Shown: piece by piece, positions 42,563-50,140 of the stretch | How the letters are laid out: every line of letters begins with the position of its first letter | Numbering within the stretch: position 1 is the first letter of the stretch | Origin: an uncultured Winogradskyella sp. | GTDB taxonomy: Bacteria > Bacteroidota > Bacteroidia > Flavobacteriales > Flavobacteriaceae | Assembly: GCF_947498345.1 (NCBI RefSeq) | Contig: NZ_CANMJY010000003.1 | Coordinates: forward strand, 248,001-312,000 | Direction of reading: 5' to 3' | DNA length: 64,000 nt | Notes under the pieces: model-generated | What the model was told of the DNA's origin: nothing | What the model saw: the letters and a program-made list of their open reading frames with translations, nothing else | Databases searched by the model: none | Translations under genes and position numbers: made by a program

Positions 42563-44521
42563 CTATTTTATAATAATCTTCTTAATCATTGAGCGATTAT
42601 TACTCGTAAACTTCATTAGGTATAAACCAGGTGCTAAATCTAAATCTATATAATCATCTATGGATTTATAATGCTTTAAAAGTTTACCATCAATAGAATA
42701 TACTTCTGCATTAGGTTTATCATTAAAGCCATAAACATAAAGTCTTCCATTTGTAGGATTGGGATATACCAATACTTCCGAAAATTCATCCTCATCGACA
42801 TTTAAAGACTGATCCCAAGCGTCACCAACATTGGTTCCCCATATATATTCTACTAAAAGTGGTTGATCTATAAAAGGGTTTCTGTTTTTTTGCCAATTGT
42901 AAACGACATTATTTCTGTTCATTTCAAAATCATCTGGAGGATCATTTCTATGCCAATCTAAAAGTGTTGCTAAATCACCTAACTGACCTGTATCTGTAGG
43001 GAAACCGTCAACTACTTCCAAACCGTTATACCTAATCTCCATGTACAAAACACTACGTGCCACATCACCTCTAAAACTACCGAGCGTGCCATTTGGCCCA
43101 ACATATTGTCCATAGTGTTGATTTCCTCTAGAACTATTTTCGGATGCATCAGCAGCTCGTAAAGCATGAGCATCTGAGTTGCCATGACGAAGAGAGTCTG
43201 CTTTAGTTGTCCAAAAGACATCTATACCATCTGCAATTTCATCTTCCTCAATATCAAAAAAACCACCTCTAGATCTCGGATAAGTATGCTCTCTGTTCCA
43301 TTTACCTGCATTACTACTTCCGGTTTGCAAATCTAATTTTGCTCTACCTTGTTCTGTATATAGCAACCAAACTTGATTGCTGTTTTCTGGGTTTTGATCT
43401 GCCTCTAATAAAATATCAATCACATCCGCATAAGTTTGCGCTCTAACTGTTGCTGGATCTGCAACAATATCTTGCAAGGCTTGTCTCAAAGCGGTATCAG
43501 CCAAACCATCTAAACTATCGTAATACCCAATAGGTTCAGTACTTTGTACAATACCATTAGTGGGATTAACTGGTGTTCCCCAAGCAGCCATTGTAAAATC
43601 ATTATCTACAACTCTAACTTCTACAAAATTATTAGATGGTACTATTGGCTCCATTAAATCTAAAAAGCGGATTTGCAGAACTTCATCACCTTCGTCTAGA
43701 GCATCATCAACTAGACTAATAGTCGTACTCGTAGAATTTTGACCATTAAGAATAGTTAAACTTAAGTTTCCTGAAAAATCAGAGCTATTAAAACCAAAAT
43801 TATCTAAACTAATGGTAAAGTTTAAATCTGAAGTAACATTAGTTTCTGAAGTAAATGAAATATCAAAACTTACGCCTTCATCATATTGTATCTCCATTAC
43901 CGAAATGCTTACAGGATTTATATCAATACCAGAACCATCATTTTCGCGTCGTGGTGTTGGTGTAGCTGTTGAAAACGACTCTATTCCCATGCCATCTACA
44001 AATCGTTGAATCGATCTTGGGTTTGCATTTGTTCCATTATCATTGTATTGTATGGTTTCCCCCATTAAACCTAATAAGTCAGTATCATCAGAATCATTTG
44101 TTCCATAAACCATGGCATCGATAAGATTATCTTGCGTTGCCAGAGTTCCTTCTGGAAAATCACTTACAGAAGCTTGGTAAACCCCTACTGCATCTGCACC
44201 ATTCTGAATTACATTCTCTGAAATTAAAACCTGAGGAAAAGGAGATACACCTTCACTCCCTATAACTAATAATCCATTATTATCTGTCGTATAACCATTT
44301 AAATCTATAACCATGTAACTAGAATCTGCTCCACTACTTGAACCATTAAAAAAGACAAGAATATAACCATCGGTTGAAAAGTTTGGTGTTTGTGATTTTA
44401 GCTCTATGAACTCTGCAGTGTCTGTGCTTGGAGAATCTGGATCAAACTCATTTATAATCAAATCTTGTGACCACCCAAAAGAACAAGATAGTAGCACGAA
44501 TAAAATCAATAAGCGTTTCAT
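42563..44521 (-). CDS. Secreted endonuclease I-like nuclease with T9SS sorting domain
   Basis: A 652-residue exported enzyme: signal peptide (about 1-18), a lamin-tail-like domain (about 20-190, LIINEFDPDSPSTDTAEFIEL), a Calx-beta-like region (about 200-310), an endonuclease I domain (about 330-570; GKWNREHTYPRSRGG, then KADSLRHGNSDAHALRAAD and SSRGNQHYG, the His/Asn-rich catalytic part), and a type A T9SS tail (VLVYPNPTNGRLYVYG...IIIK). It probably degrades extracellular DNA or RNA for nutrition. A -7 box lies just upstream. Confidence 0.92.
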   Translation of the reverse strand: MKRLLILFVLLSCSFGWSQDLIINEFDPDSPSTDTAEFIELKSQTPNFSTDGYILVFFNGSSSGADSSYMVIDLNGYTTDNNGLLVIGSEGVSPFPQVLISENVIQNGADAVGVYQASVSDFPEGTLATQDNLIDAMVYGTNDSDDTDLLGLMGETIQYNDNGTNANPRSIQRFVDGMGIESFSTATPTPRRENDGSGIDINPVSISVMEIQYDEGVSFDISFTSETNVTSDLNFTISLDNFGFNSSDFSGNLSLTILNGQNSTSTTISLVDDALDEGDEVLQIRFLDLMEPIVPSNNFVEVRVVDNDFTMAAWGTPVNPTNGIVQSTEPIGYYDSLDGLADTALRQALQDIVADPATVRAQTYADVIDILLEADQNPENSNQVWLLYTEQGRAKLDLQTGSSNAGKWNREHTYPRSRGGFFDIEEDEIADGIDVFWTTKADSLRHGNSDAHALRAADASENSSRGNQHYGQYVGPNGTLGSFRGDVARSVLYMEIRYNGLEVVDGFPTDTGQLGDLATLLDWHRNDPPDDFEMNRNNVVYNWQKNRNPFIDQPLLVEYIWGTNVGDAWDQSLNVDEDEFSEVLVYPNPTNGRLYVYGFNDKPNAEVYSIDGKLLKHYKSIDDYIDLDLAPGLYLMKFTSNNRSMIKKIIIK

Positions 44522-44535
44522 AATATAAATTTTAA

Positions 44536-44543
44536 CAAATATA
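44536..44543 (-). promoter_or_regulatory. -7 promoter box for secreted nuclease gene
   Basis: CAAATATA on the plus strand (minus-strand TAnnTTTG), 15 bp before the start codon. Confidence 0.5.
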
Positions 44544-45040
44544 GGTCTTATATGTTGCTTTAATGTTAAAACCCAAAATACTAAAATTTATTACAAAAAA
44601 CATATTAAAAATACTATGATAAATATCAGTAAAATAAAATCTAAAAAAGATGAAACACCCAAAAAATGGCAATTTGAAGACAAAACGCCTCTACGATTTT
44701 AAAAAGTGTCAAAAATATGCCCTTGAAACATATAAATATGAAACATTAATTGCAATTTTAAATTACAAATTATAATTAATCTGTAGGCAAGTCACAATTT
44801 TAAGTAAACATTATCATCTTTTCACTTATAAATATAAATGCAAATTCGTTGATTTTTATAAAAACGTTTGGAAGATTATTCGTCGTCGATATATATTGAA
44901 AACTCAATCAAAAAACATAACTGATTTATTAACCTCTAAACCAAAAAATTATGATGACATTAGCAAAATTGATTATTGATATTATTTTTTCAATATTCTA
45001 AATTAAAACCAACCAAAAACTAACCATCAATAAAAAGTAG

Positions 45041-45073
45041 AACTTAGTTCTAGAATAAGTTTTACTATTTTTG
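45041..45073 (+). promoter_or_regulatory. Operator-like dyad and promoter of 57-aa gene
   Basis: Inverted repeat AACTTA-GTTCTAGAA-TAAGTT (45041-45061), whose centre is itself palindromic (TTCTAGAA), directly precedes a perfect -7 box TATTTTTG (45066-45073). Confidence 0.5.
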
Positions 45074-45116
45074 TCACAAAATAATTACAGACTAAAATGT
45101 CTTTATTATTTGTACG

Positions 45117-45290
45117 ATGAACAAAACGATCTTTAAAGCTTTAGCTAAATTAAATAAAGCTCTATTACCTTCTTACACAAAACAACGATTAGACCTAAGT
45201 AAGGCTTCTAAGCTACAACTTGCTATAATTGGTTGGCGTGTATATATAACAAAAAATGCATTAGACGAAAAAAAGACTACCGATTGGTAG
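45117..45290 (+). CDS. Conserved 57-aa protein of Flavobacteriaceae type
   Basis: A 57-residue basic protein (MNKTIFKALAKLNKALLPSY, then LDLSKASKLQLAIIGWRVYI and a short end). No signal peptide. From memory, closely similar short proteins occur widely in Flavobacteriaceae, sometimes mislabelled as SsrA-binding protein; function unknown. It has its own promoter box and dyad upstream. The stop codon lies within a weak CTACC/GGTAG hairpin. Confidence 0.7.
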   Translation: MNKTIFKALAKLNKALLPSYTKQRLDLSKASKLQLAIIGWRVYITKNALDEKKTTDW

Positions 45291-45354
45291 CCTTTATAAA
45301 ACTCAATGTAATCTATCGCCCTAGCGGTAAACTTTCTTTTTCAATTAAGTGAAT

Positions 45355-46221
45355 TTAATTTCGTATTACAGATCCCATAGGTAATGACCCTAAATTTTGA
45401 TCGAAAGCATGAGTAGCGGGTGCAGTATCATTTCCTGCAGTTCCTACTAATGGCTTTAATACAAAAGGAGCTGGAGAATCATCTGGGACTGGCTCTACTG
45501 AAATTACTACAGTACGACCTCTTACATCTAAAGGAAAAGTCTCACCAGTTGGTACATTTTCAAAAAAGTCTTCACCTGGTACTGGTGGTCCGGCTGAAGA
45601 TCCACTAAATGGTGCAGCATCATCAGCAGTGTTAAATGCCGTAAACGTCCCTGTACTTAATGGCCCTGAATCTCCTACTACCCAACCTTCATAAGCCCAG
45701 CCTGCTGGCAATGTAGGCAAAACAAAGTTTGGAGTTGGAGGCATTCCTGGAGTACCAAACCACACACCATTTTCGTCGTTACCATTGTTCATACCAGACT
45801 CATCAGTTGGTGTTCTTAAAAAGAATGCCCCTGCTGCATTAGAAAAATCACCTACAATATCAGTATTTACTGCTGCTGTAGCTCCATTAAAGTCTCCCAC
45901 CAAAATCTTTGTATCTGCAGGTGCAGGATCTGGGTCAATAGCTGGTTCAATAGATAGTACAAAGCGAGTTGCATTAGCCAATTGCGTAGCATCTACTGAA
46001 AATGTTTGTGGAAAAGTGGTACTGGTAAATGTCCCTGTACTCACTGGCTGGCTATCTACAATTACCCATCCTTCGTACACATAATCAGCACCTAATGCTT
46101 CTAAACCTTCAAGGTTTAATATTAAATCTGATGTTGTTGACGTATTATTATCGTCATCGCTACTACAGGACATGGCAACTAAACCTATTGCCAATAATCC
46201 TAAAAATGTTTTTTTAATCAT
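45355..46221 (-). CDS. Lipoprotein with two repeated EGW domains
   Basis: A 288-residue lipoprotein (AMSC, Cys about 19; acidic SSDDDNN linker). Two tandem units are visible, each with YEGWVxxDSxPxSTGTFT (about 48-66 and 178-196) and a following VxSxEPxxDxxPAP segment. The unit resembles anti-sigma-K/RskA-like extracellular beta domains, but there is no membrane helix or sigma factor nearby. Probably a surface lipoprotein of unknown ligand. Confidence 0.75.
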   Translation of the reverse strand: MIKKTFLGLLAIGLVAMSCSSDDDNNTSTTSDLILNLEGLEALGADYVYEGWVIVDSQPVSTGTFTSTTFPQTFSVDATQLANATRFVLSIEPAIDPDPAPADTKILVGDFNGATAAVNTDIVGDFSNAAGAFFLRTPTDESGMNNGNDENGVWFGTPGMPPTPNFVLPTLPAGWAYEGWVVGDSGPLSTGTFTAFNTADDAAPFSGSSAGPPVPGEDFFENVPTGETFPLDVRGRTVVISVEPVPDDSPAPFVLKPLVGTAGNDTAPATHAFDQNLGSLPMGSVIRN

Positions 46222-46245
46222 TGCTCGTTATTTAAATTATTAAGG

Positions 46246-46253
46246 CAAATTTA
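46246..46253 (-). promoter_or_regulatory. -7 promoter box for repeated-domain lipoprotein
   Basis: CAAATTTA on the plus strand (minus-strand TAnnTTTG), 25 bp before the start codon. Confidence 0.5.
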
Positions 46254-46314
46254 GAATAGCAATAATGATTAAAATGTTAGGTGGCTAACAGTTAGTGATT
46301 TTTTTTAGAACACT

Positions 46315-47154
46315 TTAATGATGAAACACCATTAATGGCAATATTAGGTTTTTACTAATTTTCGTTTTGCTTGGGTCACTAAATAATCGTTCAAAAAAAC
46401 CTTTGAATTGACCTACTAAAGTTATCATACCTGCATCTTTAGACAAATTATCGTCAATTAAGATGGTTGATAATGGTAGATCATAAACCGTATCGTATGT
46501 AAACTTTTTCTCATTTATTAATTCTAACAGCAACTCTTTATCAAGGTTTATTTTTGTTTGCAAATTATCTTCTGAAGCTATAAACCTTACTACTTTAATA
46601 TTGGCATCTAGTTTTTTAACAAGATCCATAATATCTAAAACTGTTTTATGATCTGCATAGTCATCTATATCCAGAGCCAACAATAGTGTTTGCAGTTTTT
46701 TGTAATTATAGCCTTCTGGCACGACTAAAGTATTACAATTTATATTTCTCAAAACCTTTAGAGCATTACTACCGAGTAAAGCTTCTCGTAAATTGGATGC
46801 CCCATTAGTACCCATAACTACATACTCTATATTATGTTTTGATATAGCTTGTTTAATTGCGTCAATAAACACATCATAATCTACAATAGGAAGAAATGTA
46901 TGTAATCTACTATTAGAATAAGGCTTCAAATCATTTACAATGAGCTTTAATTTTTCTTTATTTTCTTTAATTAAAGTCTCATAAAGATTTTCATTTGGTT
47001 TACTAGCCATTAAATCATCTGATGTATAACTCATAGAATTTTGAATATTCATCACAACAAAATCACAAAAATCATTATAATATAGCTGTAATGCATAACG
47101 CATTGCACCGATAGAATTCTCTGAGAAATCCGTAAGTAGAAGTATTTTTTTCAT
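46315..47154 (-). CDS. Universal stress protein, two UspA domains
   Basis: A 279-residue cytosolic protein made of two UspA folds (about 1-145 and 150-279). The first has the start KKILLLTDFSENSIGAMRYA and the nucleotide-loop VVMGTNGASNLREALLGSNA followed by LRNINCNTLVVPEG; the second is degenerate and lacks a clear G2xG9xGS loop. It precedes tRNA-Arg and the sulfur module. Confidence 0.88.
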   Translation of the reverse strand: MKKILLLTDFSENSIGAMRYALQLYYNDFCDFVVMNIQNSMSYTSDDLMASKPNENLYETLIKENKEKLKLIVNDLKPYSNSRLHTFLPIVDYDVFIDAIKQAISKHNIEYVVMGTNGASNLREALLGSNALKVLRNINCNTLVVPEGYNYKKLQTLLLALDIDDYADHKTVLDIMDLVKKLDANIKVVRFIASEDNLQTKINLDKELLLELINEKKFTYDTVYDLPLSTILIDDNLSKDAGMITLVGQFKGFFERLFSDPSKTKISKNLILPLMVFHH

Positions 47155-47408
47155 CGTAATTCTGCTTTCCTATAATTTACTAAAATGAATACAATTACCT
47201 TATGATATTTGTCATTAAAAACACCCCTAAATTATCATGTTATTTTACATAGTTAAAAAATTTTAGACCAATAGCAATACCTCTAGGTATAAAAATACAC
47301 ACGGCAACCTACCTTATATTATAAACAAATTAAAATCAATCGGAAAGATTTACTATTTCTTAAAACCAAAAAATCCATTTCTTGCAAGAAATGGATTTTA
47401 ATTCTAAG
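47155..47408. other. Intergenic region between UspA gene and tRNA
   Basis: AT-rich, about 250 bp, containing the tRNA terminator at its right end. No ORF or perfect -7 box for the UspA gene was found. Confidence 0.4.
47368..47400 (-). terminator. Terminator of tRNA-Arg
   Basis: On the minus strand a hairpin AAATCCATTTCTTG/CAAGAAATGGATTT followed by a T run, 8 bp after the 3' end of the tRNA. Confidence 0.8.
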
Positions 47409-47482
47409 TGACCACGGCAGGATTCAAACCTGCAACCTCTTGAGCCGTAATCAAGTGCGCTATTCAGTTGCGCCACGTGGCC
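47409..47482 (-). tRNA. tRNA-Arg(ACG)
   Basis: A complete 74-nt cloverleaf on the minus strand: acceptor GGCCACG with CGTGGTC (one G-U pair) and discriminator A, D stem GCGC/GCGC, anticodon stem CTTGA/TCAAG with loop TTACGGC (anticodon ACG, read as ICG), and T stem GCAGG/CCTGC with loop TTTGAAT. CCA is not encoded. A terminator follows, and a long palindrome precedes the 5' end. Confidence 0.95.
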
Positions 47483-47487
47483 TTGTT

Positions 47488-47522
47488 TTTTACGGTTGAA
47501 GTCTTAGACTTCAACCGTAAAA
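47488..47522. repeat. 35-bp perfect palindrome next to tRNA-Arg
   Basis: Arms of 17 nt (TTTTACGGTTGAAGTCT and its exact complement) around a single central base, 5 bp from the tRNA 5' end. Neither strand has a T run after the stem, so it is not a standard terminator. Confidence 0.8.
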
Positions 47523-47597
47523 GGGCTGCAAATATAGAACTTTTATTAAAAATAATCCAAACTATTTATTTCAAAATTCTAATTGTATTTTTGAAGC

Positions 47598-48233
47598 ATG
47601 ATTTCCATTGAACTTTTAAAGCCTTTTAATTATCTATTCGATTCAGAAATAATTGAAAACATTACTAAAGTTTCTTTTTTAAGGACATATAATAAAACAG
47701 ATATTATAATAGATATAGGTCAGGAATTAAACTTTATTCCACTACTTATTAAAGGAAACATTAAAGTTTTAAGGGAAGATAACAATGGAGATGAGCTTTT
47801 ATTATATGTACTAGAGTCTGGTGACACATGCGCTATGTCATTAACATGTTGCATGTCTAAATCGGTAAGCAAAATAAGGGCTGTTGCAGATGAAGATGTC
47901 ACAGTTGTGATGATACCACTCGAAAACATGAGAAGCTGGTTTAATTCTAATGAGAGTTGGCGAGATTTTATTTTACAGAGTTATCAAGTTCGGTTTGATG
48001 AAATGCTTGAAACTATTGATACTTTAGCATTTATGAAAATGGATGAACGCTTATTTAAATACCTTAAGGATAAAGTTAAATTATCTGCTTCAACAGATTT
48101 AAAAATAACACATCAAGAGATTGCCGAAGACCTACACACTTCTAGAGTAGTTATCTCTAGACTTTTAAAGCAACTCGAAAAAGAACTTAAAATTAAACTC
48201 GGACGAAATCAAATTAAAATCTTAGAGTTTTAG
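47598..48233 (+). CDS. Crp/Fnr-family transcriptional regulator
   Basis: A 211-residue regulator: cyclic-nucleotide-binding-type beta-roll (about 15-125), dimer helix, and a C-terminal HTH (about 160-205, LKITHQEIAEDLHTSRVVISRLLKQLEKE). It contains a CxxCC-like cluster (SGDTCAMSLTCCMSKS), so redox or sulfur sensing is possible. It lies immediately before the YeeE/TauE/persulfide dioxygenase genes, and two matching sites occur at the promoters of those genes, so it probably controls them. Confidence 0.92.
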   Translation: MISIELLKPFNYLFDSEIIENITKVSFLRTYNKTDIIIDIGQELNFIPLLIKGNIKVLREDNNGDELLLYVLESGDTCAMSLTCCMSKSVSKIRAVADEDVTVVMIPLENMRSWFNSNESWRDFILQSYQVRFDEMLETIDTLAFMKMDERLFKYLKDKVKLSASTDLKITHQEIAEDLHTSRVVISRLLKQLEKELKIKLGRNQIKILEF

Positions 48234-48275
48234 TAACCATTGTAACAAAGGCTTAAATGCATAACACTACTTTTG
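48232..48275 (+). promoter_or_regulatory. CRP-like box and promoter of sulfur transport genes
   Basis: A degenerate dyad AGTAACCATTGTAACA (48232-48247) lies 28.5 bp (centre to box) before a perfect -7 box TACTTTTG (48268-48275), upstream of the YeeE gene at 48292. The dyad overlaps the stop codon of the Crp/Fnr gene. Confidence 0.55.
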
Positions 48276-48291
48276 TATTAAATTAAAATCT

Positions 48292-48849
48292 ATGGAATAT
48301 ATTTTACAACCTTGGCCATGGTATGTTTCTGGACCATGTATTGCAATTATCATGTTTCTACTACTCTATTTTGGAAGAACCTTTGGCATGTCTTCTAACC
48401 TTAGAACATTATGTGCTATAGGTGGTGCAGGTAAACGTGTTGAGTTCTTTAAATTCGATTGGAAAAGTCAACGTTGGAATCTGGTGGTAGTACTAGGAGC
48501 TATCGTAGGAGGTTTTATAGCGCACCACTACTTGTCTCATCCTACAAATATAGATTTAAGTCAAAATACCATTGAAGATTTAAAAATGTTTGGTTTTGAA
48601 AATGCTGGGCAAAGTCTGTTACCACCAGAATTATTTAGCTGGGATGCTGTTTTAAGTATTAAAGGTTTATCTATTCTTATTGTTGGAGGATTACTTGTTG
48701 GTTTTGGTACACGTTATGCAGGTGGTTGTACTTCTGGCCATGCTATTACTGGTTTAAGCAGTTTACAAAGACCCTCATTAATTGCTGTTATTGGCTTTTT
48801 TATAGGTGGCTTAATTATGATTCATTTTATTTATCCAATACTATTTTAA
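48292..48849 (+). CDS. YeeE/YedE-family sulfur transport protein, first subunit
   Basis: A 185-residue membrane protein with about five helices. The conserved cysteine lies in FGTRYAGGCTSGHAITGL, the signature of YeeE/YedE proteins that import thiosulfate or other sulfur compounds. The next gene, 2 bp away, encodes the second half-size YeeE protein; together they correspond to a full-length transporter. Confidence 0.92.
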   Translation: MEYILQPWPWYVSGPCIAIIMFLLLYFGRTFGMSSNLRTLCAIGGAGKRVEFFKFDWKSQRWNLVVVLGAIVGGFIAHHYLSHPTNIDLSQNTIEDLKMFGFENAGQSLLPPELFSWDAVLSIKGLSILIVGGLLVGFGTRYAGGCTSGHAITGLSSLQRPSLIAVIGFFIGGLIMIHFIYPILF

Positions 48850-48850
48850 G

Positions 48851-49267
48851 ATGGGAAAATATATAAAGTTCTTTTTAGTAGGTATATTTTTTGGAATCGT
48901 ATTAGTAAAATCTGAAGCCGTTTCCTGGTACCGCATTTTTGAGATGTTTAAGTTTCAATCTTTCCATATGTATGGCATTATTGGTACTGCAGTTATAACA
49001 GGTATAATATTGCTTATACTTTCAAAACAACTAAAAGTAAAAACTATTAATGGTAATTATTTAAAAGTACCTCTAAAAGCCCGTGGACTAGCACGCTATA
49101 TCTTAGGTGGAATTATATTTGGGCTGGGTTGGGCACTATGTGGAGCCTGCCCAGGCCCTATGTACATACTTGTAGGCACAGGTGTTTTTTCTATAATCAT
49201 TGTAATTGCTGCTGCACTTTTAGGTACATATTTTTATGGTATATTAAGAGACAAACTACCGCACTAG
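48851..49267 (+). CDS. YeeE/YedE-family (DUF6691) sulfur transport protein, second subunit
   Basis: A 138-residue membrane protein with about four helices and the second YeeE cysteine motif GLGWALCGACPGPMYILVGTG. It is paired with the preceding gene and followed directly by TauE. Split YeeE pairs of this type are common in Bacteroidota. Confidence 0.92.
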   Translation: MGKYIKFFLVGIFFGIVLVKSEAVSWYRIFEMFKFQSFHMYGIIGTAVITGIILLILSKQLKVKTINGNYLKVPLKARGLARYILGGIIFGLGWALCGACPGPMYILVGTGVFSIIIVIAAALLGTYFYGILRDKLPH

Positions 49268-50071
49268 ATGGAAATTACTGAGGTTTTTGGATATTTTGGA
49301 GCGCTAATCGTTGGTTTAGTCTTAGGTTTAATTGGTGGTGGTGGATCTATACTTACAGTCCCTGTTTTAGTTTACCTAATTGGTCTTAACCCAATTGTAG
49401 CTACAGCATATTCTTTATTTGTTGTTGGCATCACCTCTGTTTTTGGTGCTTTTCAGAACTTTAGGAAAGGACAGGTAGATTTAAAAACCGCAATCATTTT
49501 TGCCATTCCTGCTTTTATCGCTGTCTATATTACCAGACGTTTTTTAGTACAACTAATACCTGATGTTGTATTTTCTGTTGGAAATTTTAAAGTCACAAAT
49601 AATATCTTTATTATGGTATTGTTTGCTGTCATTATGCTTTTAGCAAGCTATTCTATGATAAAAAGCAAACGAGATAAACTAAAATCTATTGAAGCAGAGA
49701 TACAAAGTTTTAATTTTCCTTTAATTGCAATAGAAGGTTTCGTCGTTGGAATTCTTACTGGTCTTGTAGGCGCTGGTGGTGGTTTTTTAATTATTCCTGC
49801 GTTAGTATTACTTGCTAAACTTCCCATGAAAAAGGCAGTTGGAACATCATTATTAATCATTGCGGTAAAATCACTAATCGGTTTTTTAGGCGATATACCA
49901 AATATTGAAGTCGATTGGAAATTCTTATTAATATTTACGCTAATATCAATTTTAGGCATCATTTTGGGAGTTTATCTTTCAAAATTTATCAGTGGTAAAA
50001 AACTAAAAAAAGGTTTTGGTTATTTTACGCTTATCATGGCAGTTTATATCATTTACAAAGAGCTACTATAA
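49268..50071 (+). CDS. TauE/SafE-family sulfite/sulfur exporter
   Basis: A 267-residue membrane protein with about eight helices and the two family repeats GLIGGGGSILTVPVLVYLIG and GLVGAGGGFLIIPALVLLAK. TauE/SafE proteins move sulfite, sulfonates or other organosulfur anions. It starts directly after the second YeeE gene and is part of the same operon. Confidence 0.9.
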   Translation: MEITEVFGYFGALIVGLVLGLIGGGGSILTVPVLVYLIGLNPIVATAYSLFVVGITSVFGAFQNFRKGQVDLKTAIIFAIPAFIAVYITRRFLVQLIPDVVFSVGNFKVTNNIFIMVLFAVIMLLASYSMIKSKRDKLKSIEAEIQSFNFPLIAIEGFVVGILTGLVGAGGGFLIIPALVLLAKLPMKKAVGTSLLIIAVKSLIGFLGDIPNIEVDWKFLLIFTLISILGIILGVYLSKFISGKKLKKGFGYFTLIMAVYIIYKELL

Positions 50072-50076
50072 TACTT

Positions 50077-50120
50077 TGTGATAAATGTCACATTTCAAAA
50101 ATTGAAGTTTTGTAAATTTG
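50077..50120 (+). promoter_or_regulatory. CRP-like box and promoter of persulfide dioxygenase gene
   Basis: A perfect dyad TGTGA-TAAATG-TCACA (50077-50092), matching the classical CRP consensus, lies with its centre 28.5 bp before a perfect -7 box TAAATTTG (50113-50120). Predicted start of transcription is near 50127, so the dyad is centred near -42, the class II activator position. Confidence 0.65.
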
Positions 50121-50140
50121 TATTATTCAAAACTATAAAG

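Larger units (their letters stand above)
44522..45116. other. AT-rich intergenic region
   Basis: About 595 bp of very AT-rich DNA between the nuclease gene and the 57-aa gene. It holds the nuclease promoter box (44536-44543), two doubtful short ORFs (44650-44775 and a 16-codon one near 44950) and an operator-like dyad near its right end. No terminator or RNA gene was seen. Confidence 0.45.

Noticed and set aside
44650..44775. 41-codon ORF (MKHPKNGNLKTKRLYDF...) in the AT-rich gap
   Set aside because: No promoter box, no terminator, Lys-rich composition expected from AT-rich random sequence.
44950..45002. 16-codon ORF with a hydrophobic run before the 57-aa gene
   Set aside because: Too short, and no conserved context visible.
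47586..47593. TATTTTTG as the promoter of the Crp/Fnr gene
   Set aside because: The predicted transcript start would fall on or inside the start codon; possible only if the message is leaderless, so not listed as a feature.
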